A stretch of DNA of 64,000 bases. Origin: Hahella chejuensis KCTC 2396 (GTDB lineage: Bacteria; Pseudomonadota; Gammaproteobacteria; Pseudomonadales; Oleiphilaceae). A program made the translations under genes and the position numbers. The DNA is taken from assembly GCF_000012985.1 (NCBI RefSeq), contig NC_007645.1:3626501-3690500 (forward strand). The letters run 5' to 3'. Below the pieces are notes generated by a model. That model had not been told where the DNA came from, ran no database searches, and saw only the letters and a list, made by a program, of their open reading frames with translations. Every line of letters begins with the position of its first letter. Positions within the stretch are counted from its first letter, which is position 1. This document shows, piece after piece, positions 24,868 to 34,481 of the stretch.

Positions 24868-27144
24868 ATGGAAATGACTTCCCCAAGAAGGAAATTTGTC
24901 TCACGCGATGTTCTAAAACAAGTTAAATCCCATTTAAAACAAGGCCTGGTCGGCGCCCCCTTACTGGACGACACCTCCATCGCCGGCTGGTTTATGGGCA
25001 CAAAAGGCGAAAATCTTGAAGTAGTGAAGAAGTTGTTGACCGCCGTTGTCGACAAAACCCTGGAAGGGCGCACCAATCTGTTTCCGGAAGATCCCGGATA
25101 CATCACGGATAAAGTGAAGTCTTCCGATGCGTACATTCAGGCGTTGCAGAATATCGAGCAGCGCAGCGACGATCTTCTCAGTCTGTTGACGCAGTACTCC
25201 GTCCCCTTCTCCAGCCTGCGCTATCAAGGGCATATGACCTGGGACATCACTCTGCCTGCGATTATCGGCTACCTGTCCGGCATGCTGCAGAACCAGAATA
25301 ACGTCACGCCCCAGGCCGCGCCGGCGACGACATTGTTGGAAATCGTGGCCGCCAACGACGTGGCGCAAATGGCCGGTTTCAACGTGCGTCCGCTGGAGAA
25401 CGACAGCGAGTCCGCCGAACCGCGTTCCTGGTCGCATATCACCAGCGGCGGTACGGTCGCCAATATCGAAAGCGTGTGGGCCGCCCGTGAGCTCAAATAC
25501 ATGCCTCTGGGCATAAAATATGCGCTGGAGGACGGACAACCCTATGCCTCTATCCGCAACAGCCTCACCCTGCCTGACGGCCAGCGGGTCGCAGACGCCA
25601 GCGCCTGGCGTCTGCTTAACCTGATGCAGGACGACGCGTTGAATCTGCCAGGCAAAATAGCCGGTTTGCTCAACGTGGACGAAGCGGACGTCTGGAAAAC
25701 GTTGGGAGAAGGCTATTCGCTCAACGCCCGAGGCATGACCTTCTTCCAGAACAAATATCTGGCGGCGGAGAACATCAAGGCGCCGGCGATCATTGTACCC
25801 TCCACCAAGCATTACTCCTGGGTGAAGTCCGCCGCCGTACTTGGCCTGGGCGGCGGTCAGAAAGGCTTGACCGAAGCGCAGATGGCGGACATCAACGTGA
25901 TTGGCGACGACGCCGTGCTGAATGTCTATGTGGACGAAGAAGGCAGAGTAAAAACCGATCTGCTGCAGGCCGTGTTGAACACCTGCAAGCAGAATAAAAA
26001 GCCCATCCTGATGAATGTGGCGGTATTCGGCTCCACCGAAGAAGGCGCGGTGGACCCGGTGGAAAAAATTCTGCAAATCCGCGAAGACTTCCGTCGCGAC
26101 GCCGAGCCATTCGAGTATGCGGTGCATACCGACGGCGCCTGGGGCGGCTACTTCATGGCCTGTATCCGCAAGCCGTTCGAGATGGGTTCCGAGCCACAAC
26201 AGGGCAAGCTGGCCACAGATCAGTTTGACAATGGCGACACCTGGTTCAGAGCGTCCGTGTACGAAAGTATGGCCCATGTGCATCGTTGCGACAGCGCCAC
26301 GATCGATCCGCACAAAATGGGTTACATCCCCTACCCGGCGGGCAGCCTGACTTACCGCAATGAGAAAATCATCAACCTGCTAAGCTTCAGCGCGCCTTAC
26401 ATCAGCTCGGAAGGCGACAGCGACAGCATCAACACCCGCAATATCGGCGAGTCCGGCCTGGAAGGCTCCAAACCGGGCGCGGCGGCGACGGCGGTTTACC
26501 TCAGCCATCAAACCATCCGTCCAGACAAGCGCGGCTATGGCCATATCATCAATCAGAGCATGTTGAACTCGAAGTTGTTCTATCTGTATCTGGCGACCAT
26601 GGACATCGCCTTCCCGGACGACAAGTTCGATCTGGTGCTGCTGACTCCCATGCCCAAAGAACAGGAAATGCAGCGTAAAGCCATCGCTGAGATGTTGTGG
26701 AAACGTCAGGTCTCCAAGCGTGACCTGTTGCAGCATCGGGAGATCAGCTCATTCCTGCGCAAAATCTCCGGCGACCAGAATATCGTGGACTATGTGTTCG
26801 TCGACAAGAATGACCGCTCTGTGGAGCGGACGCTGCAGCTCAACAACGCCCTGTTTGACAAGCTCAGCGTGCCGCCGGGACAACCGGTATCTCCAGATCA
26901 AGTGTTCGTGTCCATGACCACTTTCAACCGGGATGACTACGGCAATGACTTTATGAACGCCCTGGGCGAGCGTCTGTTTGAGAACCCCCAGCAAGTAAAC
27001 GCCATTCCCTGCATCCGCTCGGTGATCCTGGACCCATGGGCGATCTATACCCATGAGCATGATCAAATGGGGCTGTATAACTTCTTTACCGATATTTTCC
27101 TGCCGAAGTTGAGAAAAGAAGTGAATCTGTTGTGCGGGCAATAA
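24868..27144 (+). CDS. large PLP-dependent group II decarboxylase
   Basis: 758 residues from ATG 24868, which has GGAG 7 bases upstream; the upstream ATG at 24838 lacks a site. Fold type I decarboxylase of the glutamate/aspartate decarboxylase group. HTDGAWGGYF contains the cofactor-stacking and Asp region, and the PLP Lys lies in TIDPHKMGY. SGGTVANIESVWAARE is the substrate/cofactor loop. At over 750 residues it is longer than standard GadB or PanP and matches a marine gammaproteobacterial subgroup annotated as putative aspartate 1-decarboxylase. Substrate unassigned. A strong terminator follows. Confidence 0.88.
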   Translation: MEMTSPRRKFVSRDVLKQVKSHLKQGLVGAPLLDDTSIAGWFMGTKGENLEVVKKLLTAVVDKTLEGRTNLFPEDPGYITDKVKSSDAYIQALQNIEQRSDDLLSLLTQYSVPFSSLRYQGHMTWDITLPAIIGYLSGMLQNQNNVTPQAAPATTLLEIVAANDVAQMAGFNVRPLENDSESAEPRSWSHITSGGTVANIESVWAARELKYMPLGIKYALEDGQPYASIRNSLTLPDGQRVADASAWRLLNLMQDDALNLPGKIAGLLNVDEADVWKTLGEGYSLNARGMTFFQNKYLAAENIKAPAIIVPSTKHYSWVKSAAVLGLGGGQKGLTEAQMADINVIGDDAVLNVYVDEEGRVKTDLLQAVLNTCKQNKKPILMNVAVFGSTEEGAVDPVEKILQIREDFRRDAEPFEYAVHTDGAWGGYFMACIRKPFEMGSEPQQGKLATDQFDNGDTWFRASVYESMAHVHRCDSATIDPHKMGYIPYPAGSLTYRNEKIINLLSFSAPYISSEGDSDSINTRNIGESGLEGSKPGAAATAVYLSHQTIRPDKRGYGHIINQSMLNSKLFYLYLATMDIAFPDDKFDLVLLTPMPKEQEMQRKAIAEMLWKRQVSKRDLLQHREISSFLRKISGDQNIVDYVFVDKNDRSVERTLQLNNALFDKLSVPPGQPVSPDQVFVSMTTFNRDDYGNDFMNALGERLFENPQQVNAIPCIRSVILDPWAIYTHEHDQMGLYNFFTDIFLPKLRKEVNLLCGQ

Positions 27145-27196
27145 TCGTCTGACTCAACAGATACTAGGTTGTAAGCACATGCAGTGACGTATCTTC

Positions 27197-27231
27197 CACG
27201 CGGCCGCGCCTTCCCGGTCGCGTGTCTTTTT
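27197..27231 (+). terminator. intrinsic terminator of the decarboxylase gene
   Basis: CACGCGGCCG (27197-27206) pairs with CGGTCGCGTG (27215-27224) with one G-U pair and an 8-base loop, followed by TCTTTTT. Classic GC stem plus T tract, 53 bp after the stop. Confidence 0.9.
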
Positions 27232-27255
27232 GCGCCATCGTTTTCTGGATGGGTC

Positions 27256-28609
27256 TCAGGCGTAACCGTAGTTATTCTTGCCCTTGCGTTTAATCTGATA
27301 CATCGCCGCATCCGCATTGCGCAGTAATGCTTCCGGGTCATCGCCATTTTGCGGATAGGACGCCACGCCAATACTGGCCCCGATATAGACTTCCACTTCG
27401 CTGCCGTCGTTTGAAGTCACCGTCACCGGCATGGAGAGCGTCTTGATAATCTGATGGGCGATCACGCCGGCATGCTCACGACGTTGCAGATCCGGGATCA
27501 GCACGATGAATTCGTCGCCGCCAATTGTCCGATGCTCGCACAGAGGATTGCAGGCGCACCGCTACCTCCTTCAAAAGACAGCCGCCGCCGTCATGGCCAT
27601 GCTGGTCATTCACCGCCTTAAACCCGTCCAGATCGATGAACAACAACGCCGCGATGGCCTCATTGCGCCTGGCGACGGCGATCATGCGGCCGAGCCGGTC
27701 CTTGCACAAGCGCACCGTAGGCACGCCGGTCAGCGCATCGTAATGCGCCAGCTTTTTAAGTTCCGCCTTGGCTTTTTCCGACTCATCCAGGGCGTTCTGC
27801 AATGCGCTGATATCGTATTCGGACACCAGTATCACGTATTCTCCGCTCACCGGATGCCGGCTGGCGCGCATATCCACCGTGTGCTTGCGAACGCCGCGAC
27901 GGGTGATCATCAAGTGGTCCTGCGAACTGTCCAGCAACGCCTGCCCTTGACGCAGCCTTTCTCTGCCTTCCTCCAGATCATGAAAGCGGCTTTCGAACAC
28001 GGAAACCCCTGTCGGCGCCCCCTCTCTCACCGCATACCCATAGAGTTCTGTGGCGGCGGGATTTTCAAACAATGGCTGTCCGTCCAGAGAGAAACTTGTC
28101 ACAGCGACCGAGGTGTAATGTATCGCCTCCGCAAACAGGCATTGCTCCGGGTTGTCTCCCGCCTCCCCGCCGCCGGAAATAAACGCAATGGTCCCGCGAT
28201 GACGCTCAGGCCCCAACAGAACCGCTTTGTGACGAATATGCAGGCGCGTAGGTTGCTCGTTGGGATAGGCGGTCCAGGGATCGACGGATACGCCTTCCAG
28301 CGCCGCCTTTTCGAAGGTCTGCTGCATGCGGCGTCGCGCGCTGGCGGTATCCCCCGACATGTCCTTGTCGATCACCTGCTGGACGTTATCCAGCCCCCAG
28401 AACGCCACGCCCGCCGCATTGGCCCACCAGAAAGCGTGCACATCCAGGTCGAAAATAAAGATCACATCGGGATGCAAATCAAAGAACGCAACGTCAGCGC
28501 GGGACTCCAATACCGGAAGGCGACTGATATCAATGTCTTTGTACAAAGGACACGCTCCTTCCGGCCACTGCGACAAGGCCCCGGCTTCATGGTTGTAAAG
28601 GAAGTCCAA
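27256..28609 (-). pseudogene. PAS-GGDEF diguanylate cyclase gene broken at the GGDEF motif
   Basis: The first frame (28609-27476, probably a TTG start with GGGA just upstream) encodes two PAS-like sensory segments and the beginning of a GGDEF domain: YDALTGVPTVRLCKDRL, FIDLDGFKAVNDQHGHDGGG, then VRASD. It then shifts into a short nonsense tail. The rest of the domain, starting IGGDEFIVLIPDL and ending with the usual YQIKRKGKNNYGYA, continues in another frame to 27256. Comparison with the family pattern VRxSDTVARxGGDEF suggests loss of about 11 bases directly before GGDEF rather than a one-base slip. If real, the enzyme cannot make c-di-GMP. Confidence 0.8.
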
Positions 28610-28732
28610 GATCCCTGTCCGCTCATCCTTGTGACCGACTATGTATAAGAATTAGTCAGAAATGGTGGAAGCGCCAGTTATGGGCAGGCCAATTCACAGT
28701 ATCCGGAACCGCCCATGCAGTAGGTTTGTCGC

Positions 28733-28780
28733 CAGGTTGGCAGGTTGGCAGGTCAGCAGGTCAGCAGGTCAGCAGGTCGG
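28733..28780. repeat. six 8-bp tandem repeats
   Basis: Units read CAGGTTGG x2, CAGGTCAG x3 and CAGGTCGG, perfectly in register, in the gap between the broken GGDEF gene and map. Non-coding, slippage-prone. The rest of the 28610-28962 gap holds only the REP-like palindrome listed next. Confidence 0.9.
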
Positions 28781-28890
28781 AAAAGCGCAGCGCCTTCCGA
28801 CACACCAAGTCAGTAGTCCAAGCGGCGCTTTCGATTGAACGACATTTGTTGCGCATGGTGCGTCTCCCCTGAGATAGACTCCACGCCCAC

Positions 28891-28923
28891 GTTGGATGGC
28901 GCTTTGCTTATCCAACCTACGGA
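28891..28923. repeat. REP-like palindrome GTTGGAT...ATCCAAC
   Basis: GTTGGAT-GGCGCTTTGCTT-ATCCAACCTACGG: a 7-bp stem in the widespread gammaproteobacterial (C)GTAGGTTGGAT...ATCCAACG class of extragenic repeats. It lies 40 bp past the 3' end of map and could act as a transcript end stabiliser. Confidence 0.6.
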
Positions 28924-28962
28924 TAGCCTCGGAGGCGCGTAAACCTGGGGAAAGTGAGGATG

Positions 28963-29718
28963 TTAGGCGGTCTGTGGAACCGTCACTAATATGGGCTGTC
29001 CGTTGGTGATCACCATCGTATGTTCAAACTGGGCGGATAAATTCCCTGCGGCGCCAACCAGGGTCCAGCCGTCGCTGGCTTCCGTGACATGTTTACTCTT
29101 GGTGGACAGGAAGGGCTCGATGGTGATGACCAGTCCTTTGTGCAGGCGTCGTTCTTCACGCGGGTCGTAATAGCCGAGAATCTCTTTGGGTTCTTCATGC
29201 AAACTGCGCCCAACGCCATGGCTGCACAGATTTCTGATAATTTTGAAGCCTTTGTCCTTAGCGACTTTCTGGATCTCCTTGCCGATGACATTCAGATTCT
29301 CCCCCGCTCGCGCTTTCGCCGCGGCGTTGCGCAACGCCAGCTTCGTCGCGTGTAACAACCGGTCTTTTTGAGGCGTGGATGGCGGCACGATAAAAGTGCC
29401 CCCTGTGTCTGCGAAATAACCGTTCTTTTCGCCCGAAACATCAATATTGACGATATCTCCGGGACGAATAACGCGACCGCCCGGAATGCCGTGCGCCGCT
29501 TCCTCATTCACGCTGATGCAGGTGTAACCGGGAAAGTTATAAGACACCAACGGAGCCGACTCGGCCTCATATTTTTCAAACAATCCCTTGCCGATCTGAT
29601 CCAGCTCCCCAGTCGTCATCCCCGGCTCGGTGCGCGTTATCATCTCCTGCAAAATCGTCGCGACAATGCCGCCGATATGTTTCAGGTGAAGTAAGTCTTG
29701 CTCTGTTTCTATGGTCAT
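28963..29718 (-). CDS. map: methionine aminopeptidase type I
   Basis: 251 residues, standard type Ia length. The five metal ligands are visible: Asp in NIDVSG, Asp in ADTGG, His in SHGVGRSLHE, Glu in TIEPF and Glu in QFEHTM. It removes the initiator Met co-translationally in the cytoplasm. It is not next to rpsB, so this may be a second copy; organisms of this group often carry more than one map. Divergent from the LRR gene. Confidence 0.95.
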   Translation of the reverse strand: MTIETEQDLLHLKHIGGIVATILQEMITRTEPGMTTGELDQIGKGLFEKYEAESAPLVSYNFPGYTCISVNEEAAHGIPGGRVIRPGDIVNIDVSGEKNGYFADTGGTFIVPPSTPQKDRLLHATKLALRNAAAKARAGENLNVIGKEIQKVAKDKGFKIIRNLCSHGVGRSLHEEPKEILGYYDPREERRLHKGLVITIEPFLSTKSKHVTEASDGWTLVGAAGNLSAQFEHTMVITNGQPILVTVPQTA

Positions 29719-29890
29719 CGACCGGCTCCTCAGGTGCTTGGATTATCTCGCACTCATACCAAAAGTCATTGAAAAGATAAACAAAATGGACGTTTTTTCC
29801 TATATAGTCCGCCACAAATACGCTAATTTTGAAATGATAAAGGCGGCTTTTCCCGTACTTTTTACTTGTAGGCGGCCTTAGGGGTTGGAC

Positions 29891-31003
29891 GTGATCAATA
29901 GCAGTGAGAATTACCAAAGAGCATTCGAGTTCTTAAGAGACTATATTCCAGATAGTCAGCCGCCACGCCTTCCCTATGCACTCAGAGAGCTTAAACAGCT
30001 TCCTGAGCTTTATCTCTCGGATCGACTGTTAGAGGACCTTTCCCCCGCCATCAGCGCTTTTCAAAAGTTAGAGCGACTCAGCCTGTCAGGTAATCAACTG
30101 CGACAATTGCCAGAAACGATAGGTAAATTATCCAGTCTTAATCACTTGTATTTGGATAGCAACAAACTGACAAGCCTGCCATCTTCGATCGGAAGTCTAT
30201 CTCGGCTAAAAAGCCTGACGCTCTTCGATAATAGTCTGGAGAAGCTACCAAGAGAGGTTGGCGATCTGGCGGAGCTTGAACTTCTATCGCTGGGTCAGAA
30301 CGCTCTTAGTACGCTACCTAACGAAATAGGCGGGCTGTCCAAATTGAGCCTACTGTACTTACATAACAACCGCTTGGTAGCGCTGCCCGAAACTATAGGG
30401 CGCATGCATTCACTCAGCACGCTGGAGCTGGATTACAACAAGCTGGAGCAGCTTCCCCAAAGTATTGGAGACCTTTCCGCATTAGGCTCCCTATCTCTAA
30501 TTGGCAATCAATTCAGATCTGTTCCTGAAGTTCTTTTGCAACTTGAAAAACTGGCCTATTTGTCTATTGATATCAGTAGTATCGCCACCTCAACAGACCT
30601 TCCGCGTAATGTTTCTCATTTATGCCTCAGCCTTGATACGGATAACATAGACCAAGCGCTAATGCGCCTGGAAAAATTCGCTGGCGTTAGATCTCTCTCA
30701 CTGAAAACTCATAATAGGGAGACATTGCCGCCGACGATTGGGTTACTGAAGAACCTTCCCAACCTGGTGGGATTAGATCTAAGCTTTAACAAGCTCAAGA
30801 AATTGCCTCCAGAAATCGGCGAGATAACCCAGTTAACGCACCTGCATCTGAATGACAACCAGTTCACTGAGGCGCCATCAGAAATTCTGAACCTGAAGCA
30901 GCTGAAAGAATTAAACATTTACCGCAACAACATCCCTGAAGAACAACAACGAAAGCTGTGCGATCAACTGGACGCCGAGTTGGGAATCATATTGTTTGAT
31001 TAA
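29891..31003 (+). CDS. leucine-rich repeat protein
   Basis: 370 residues from GTG 29891, with AGGGG 6 bases upstream; a TTG at 29885 is also in frame. About ten 23-residue repeats of the pattern LxxLxLxxNxLxxLPxxIGxL run from residue 30 to 350, the bacterial small-protein LRR class also seen in IpaH- and PIDD-like proteins. Two central repeats (about 220-260) are degenerate. There is no signal peptide, membrane segment or effector domain, so the protein is a cytosolic or non-classically exported binding scaffold. The ligand is unknown. AT content is higher than in the flanking map gene, which suggests transfer. Confidence 0.88.
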   Translation: MINSSENYQRAFEFLRDYIPDSQPPRLPYALRELKQLPELYLSDRLLEDLSPAISAFQKLERLSLSGNQLRQLPETIGKLSSLNHLYLDSNKLTSLPSSIGSLSRLKSLTLFDNSLEKLPREVGDLAELELLSLGQNALSTLPNEIGGLSKLSLLYLHNNRLVALPETIGRMHSLSTLELDYNKLEQLPQSIGDLSALGSLSLIGNQFRSVPEVLLQLEKLAYLSIDISSIATSTDLPRNVSHLCLSLDTDNIDQALMRLEKFAGVRSLSLKTHNRETLPPTIGLLKNLPNLVGLDLSFNKLKKLPPEIGEITQLTHLHLNDNQFTEAPSEILNLKQLKELNIYRNNIPEEQQRKLCDQLDAELGIILFD

Positions 31004-31021
31004 GCCCAGCCGTCGCTTCTA

Positions 31022-31684
31022 TCACCACCGAAACACTAACGGCAAATGAGGCCGGAAGTCGTGATGCTTTCCCTCTCTTTCGTGATCAAAGCCTATTTCC
31101 AATAGATTCTCGTCTCCCACCGTCATTTCAAATCCGCTCACAGTGGTCGCCTGAATGGCGGCGTCGGAGGGCGTTTCTCTATTGGGGGATGTCACACGCA
31201 CTCGTGTTATTTCCCTGAAACCGGTAGCGTGCGCCAACGGCTGGGCGCGCTCTGGGGCGGCTTGGTCTGGTCTGGCGGCAAACCCCAGGTAGAACCACAT
31301 GGGTTCGCTTAATGGCGATTCCCCGACTTCCACGCGCAGTGTTTCCGGCAGGTATTGGGGGTGGTAGTCCCAGCTTTTGAACGGCGCAGGGCCTCGCTTC
31401 TTGCCTGCCTCAGGTCGAAAGCAGACGCCAAATGGTGAAACGCCTGCACCGCATTGGGTGAGTCGTTCCAGAAGCATAGTAGGCCGCGTCAGCTCACTGC
31501 CCGCTTCTTGGGGATCGTTTAAATACAACAGTTCGATAAAAGCGTTGTGAAAGAAAAAGCGACGATTGGCGGTGCCCTGGCCTGGGTGCGTATTCGCAGA
31601 GCCTTCCGTCAAACCAAAGGCGGTCAGCAAATCCCCTTCAGGGGCTTTTTCCGTTACGCAGATAAAAATATGGTCCAATTCCAT
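31022..31684 (-). CDS. glyoxalase-like (VOC) domain protein
   Basis: 220 residues. It starts MELDHIFICV with the first VOC strand and a His ligand position, and a second beta-alpha module (ITRVRVTSPN...) completes the fold. It resembles the PF13468 glyoxalase-like group. Metal-dependent small-molecule enzymes or binding proteins share this fold; the substrate is unknown. Convergent with the LRR gene, 18 bp apart. Confidence 0.75.
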   Translation of the reverse strand: MELDHIFICVTEKAPEGDLLTAFGLTEGSANTHPGQGTANRRFFFHNAFIELLYLNDPQEAGSELTRPTMLLERLTQCGAGVSPFGVCFRPEAGKKRGPAPFKSWDYHPQYLPETLRVEVGESPLSEPMWFYLGFAARPDQAAPERAQPLAHATGFREITRVRVTSPNRETPSDAAIQATTVSGFEMTVGDENLLEIGFDHEREGKHHDFRPHLPLVFRW

Positions 31685-31719
31685 GGCGATGCTCTTCGTT
31701 CAATGAAAGTTCTGGACGC

Positions 31720-32013
31720 CTAGTTTGCCGGCTCTTCCTTACGCGACCGGAACCGAAGCCAGCTCACCAGCTTTCTGAGTCCATGGATTATTGCAAAATA
31801 TCCCAGATATTGAGCGAGTATTCCCGCAATTATCAGTGGCAAGCTAGTGTGAATAACGTTTTCCAATAGCGAAACAATCAACCCTCCCGGCGCCAAAAAG
31901 ACAACAAGAAAAGTGAAAGAGCCATGCAACATCGCATAGCTGAAATAGACGGCAAAAAGAGTGATTGGAATACTGATTAAGGCCCACAGGGCGGATTTAC
32001 GGACATCCTTCAT
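31720..32013 (-). CDS. small integral membrane protein
   Basis: 97 residues with three hydrophobic segments (about 8-32, 35-50 and 55-78) and a basic C-terminus (RFRSRKEE), so the C-terminus is probably cytoplasmic. Family not recognised. It lies 35 bp upstream of the VOC gene on the same strand, so the two may share a transcript. Confidence 0.65.
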   Translation of the reverse strand: MKDVRKSALWALISIPITLFAVYFSYAMLHGSFTFLVVFLAPGGLIVSLLENVIHTSLPLIIAGILAQYLGYFAIIHGLRKLVSWLRFRSRKEEPAN

Positions 32014-32217
32014 TCTTCATCCTTATCAATATGGCAGGGTAGCGTTATAACGCTTTTGAGGGGATTCAACAATCGTCGATTGTTGCGGCCGCCAGGAGAT
32101 GCGCCTCCCGTCGAATACGAAAACCTGTATTATCAACAAGCCGAGTCTGCAGTTGCATGACTCAAATAAAATTGCCTCCGACAAAACCGGAGGGATTCAG
32201 GTAGGATGCGTAAGAAA

Positions 32218-32392
32218 AGCCACTATCACTATTAATCAGGCAGACAAATAGCTTCCTTCTATTTGTCTGCAACGACAGGGCCTGCCCATGTCAGGCCCTG
32301 TCTCCCGCGGCTAACAGTCGCGCAGGCGCATCCATGCGCCAGATATTAACATGTCAATATCATTGCCATATTAATATAGAAGGATAGTGGCT
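32218..32392. repeat. 145-bp multi-hairpin repeat, copy A (reverse), with flanking 10-bp inverted repeat
   Basis: The element spans 32231-32375 and has ATTAAT at both ends. It is the reverse complement of copies B, C and D. It contains, in forward sense, an ATTAATATGGCAATGAT end, a GGCGCATGGATGCGCC hairpin, a GCGGC region, an ACAGGGCCTG...CAGGCCCTGT hairpin and a CAGACAAATAG...CTATTTGTCTG hairpin. Outside it, AGCCACTATC (32218-32227) and GATAGTGGCT (32383-32392) form a further inverted repeat not seen at the other copies. The surrounding gap 32014-32463 also holds a CTCCG...CGGAG hairpin near 32177 and nothing else. Confidence 0.85.
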
Positions 32393-32463
32393 ACAGATAT
32401 TAGATAGCAGCTATAGATAGTTGGTACCTACTGTTGTCTTATGAATATGCTACTGTCGCCTTA

Positions 32464-33024
32464 TTAATAAAAATGGAAATAGCGGACACAGTAATAACCG
32501 CTATCATAGCCATCATCCGTACGATCTTGTGAAGACACATTCCAATCTAAGAATTCATTAAGAAAGGAATCTATATTTGTCGTATTGATCTTGCAGAGAG
32601 CATGCTTGTCCGTATCATCATTAATGCCGTTACCGGGGCGCTCAAGCCTTACTCGCTCAAAATAGGTCCCGAGCACTTTGCCTCCGGTTGTCAAGATGCT
32701 CAGCTCAAGGTTATGGTATTCACGTTTCCCCTTTTTAACGAAACTATCGTATTTAAGATATTTGTCGCGGTCTGTCAGGGGAGGGTTGACGATAAACGTT
32801 TCGATTCGGTTACGGGACTGAAAGCCTTGACCTGGCTGTAGCCACATTTCGTCGTAGATAACGCCATTTTCAGACAGCTTTATGTACAGTGTTTGTCCCG
32901 TATCATTGGTGAAACCATAGTAAGCGCGCCCGTGAGCGCCTTCTTCCGCCGTTGCTTGAAAGGGTAAAGTTGCGAGAAGCCCCAGGCCAGCCAATGTAGC
33001 GCAATTCTTGATGATGCGTTTCAT
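32464..33024 (-). CDS. secreted orphan protein
   Basis: 186 residues. The signal peptide MKRIIKNCATLAGLGLLATL...ATA has cleavage expected after ATA (about residue 26). The mature part is beta-rich, with GFTNDTGQTLYIKLSENGV near its start, a pattern seen in small periplasmic or extracellular proteins. Two Cys may pair. Function unknown. It lies between inverted repeat copies A and B. Confidence 0.7.
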   Translation of the reverse strand: MKRIIKNCATLAGLGLLATLPFQATAEEGAHGRAYYGFTNDTGQTLYIKLSENGVIYDEMWLQPGQGFQSRNRIETFIVNPPLTDRDKYLKYDSFVKKGKREYHNLELSILTTGGKVLGTYFERVRLERPGNGINDDTDKHALCKINTTNIDSFLNEFLDWNVSSQDRTDDGYDSGYYCVRYFHFY

Positions 33025-33283
33025 TTGTTTTCTATCCTTTGTTTATTAAGTTATTGATCCGATTAGATATAAATCCAACTTCATCTGACGCTTAAAGTAC
33101 GCTCTAACCCTCAAGAAGAAGGTTGGTAACTTCAGCGGGCGGCATTCTACAATTTAAAAAAGGAATGATTAGACCTCGTTTGGAAACAGAATGTTTTCAA
33201 AATCAGTACATATCTGATCTTGTTTGTGTGGAGCCCAGAGGTTATGCATAGAAAGATGCAGAGGTCGAGCCGCATAGGCGGAT

Positions 33284-34183
33284 CTACAGAATGCCGGACT
33301 CAAGCACAAAATCTATAAATGCCCGTACTCTACGTTTGACCGATTTCCGATCCGGGTACACCAGCCATAATTGATTCTCGTTACTTATCCACTCTTCAAA
33401 TAAGGATACGAGACTAGCTTCTGCAATATGTTTGGCTACAAAAAAATCAGAACAATAGAGAATACCTGCATGTCGGTGGCAGGCTTGTACGAGGGTGGTG
33501 ACGCTATCTGAGTATATGCAGGCATTAATCTCTAATTGGAGTACCTGTTGGTTTTGCGGATTTTTGAACGACCATACTGCATTTTTGGGGGAAAGTTGAT
33601 CCGAATAGGCGAGGCAGGACAATCGAGTGATATCTTGGATTTCCTTCGGGCTATGTGTTTTGATGAATTGAGGGCTCGCACATAAACGGTATGGTGCGCG
33701 TCTAAGTGGTCGAGCGATAAGGTTTGGATCTATGGTGGGAGATAATCGGAATGCCAAGTCGAACGGCTGCTCAACCAGATCAATGCACTGTATGGAAACA
33801 TTGGTGACGAAAGTGACGTCAGGGTGTAACTGCTGGAACTTGCATATTGGTTCCATCAGCAGTGATTCTCCAATTCCAGGAGGTAAGGATACAACAATAG
33901 GCCCGGATAAGTGCTCTTGTGTTTCGATGACCAATTGATCATTTTGCTCTAATGTCTTTAGCAATTTCGTTGAATGTTCGAAATAAACTTCACCCGCACT
34001 TGTCAGCACTAAGCGTCGGTTACTCCGATGCAACAATGTTACCCCAAGACGAGTTTCAAGGTGGGTGATCTTCTTGCTGATATTTGATTTGGTTGTACCT
34101 AAGTATTCGGCTGCCGATGTGAATGAACCATACTTGGCCGCAGTAACGAATTCTTGAATGCCGATCCATTTATCCATATGCAC
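33284..34183 (-). CDS. LysR-family transcriptional regulator
   Basis: 299 residues, typical length. The N-terminal winged HTH (residues 5-65: FVTAAKYGSFTSAAEYLGTT, then KSNISKKITHLETRLGVTLL) is followed by a periplasmic-binding-like co-inducer domain. It belongs to the CrgA/DsdC-like LTTR group by its C-terminal VYPDRKSVKRRVRAFIDF. No divergent target gene is adjacent: the RND pump on the other side is separated by repeat copy B. More AT-rich than neighbours. Confidence 0.9.
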   Translation of the reverse strand: MHMDKWIGIQEFVTAAKYGSFTSAAEYLGTTKSNISKKITHLETRLGVTLLHRSNRRLVLTSAGEVYFEHSTKLLKTLEQNDQLVIETQEHLSGPIVVSLPPGIGESLLMEPICKFQQLHPDVTFVTNVSIQCIDLVEQPFDLAFRLSPTIDPNLIARPLRRAPYRLCASPQFIKTHSPKEIQDITRLSCLAYSDQLSPKNAVWSFKNPQNQQVLQLEINACIYSDSVTTLVQACHRHAGILYCSDFFVAKHIAEASLVSLFEEWISNENQLWLVYPDRKSVKRRVRAFIDFVLESGIL

Positions 34184-34336
34184 TATTCTGTATTTCCGGT
34201 ACGAGGTTGGAGAACCCTCTGTAGTCTTAGCCCTGATTAAATTTTAGTGAAAATAGGGGTGGCCGCTCTTCGCATTAAAAATCAAGCGTTATACCACAAT
34301 ACATCATGTTTCCATGATGATGTCTTCTGCTGTGTT

Positions 34337-34481
34337 ATTAATATGGCAATGATATTGACATGTTAATATCTGGCGCATGGATGCGCCTGCGCGGCGGCTA
34401 GCCGCGGGAGACAGGGCCTGACATGGGCAGGCCCTGTCGTTGCAGACAAATAGAAGGAAGCTATTTGACTGCCTAATTAAT
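34337..34481 (+). repeat. 145-bp multi-hairpin repeat, copy B (forward)
   Basis: Full-length copy with ATTAAT ends, equal in length to copy A and in the opposite orientation. All hairpins are present; the last stem has TTTGACTG in place of TTTGTCTG. It lies in the 34184-34798 gap between the LysR gene and the RND operon. The rest of that gap shows only an AT-rich stretch that should hold the two promoters. Confidence 0.9.

Noticed and set aside
24961-26313. 450-codon minus-strand frame opposite the decarboxylase
   Set aside because: Shadow of a well-supported gene; no plausible start or family.
27506-28648. 380-codon plus-strand frame opposite the GGDEF gene
   Set aside because: The minus strand carries clear PAS and GGDEF sequence; this frame is its shadow and looks random.
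28733-28780. Tandem array considered as CRISPR or attachment site
   Set aside because: Units are 8 bp with no spacers and no integrase or tRNA nearby; a plain microsatellite.
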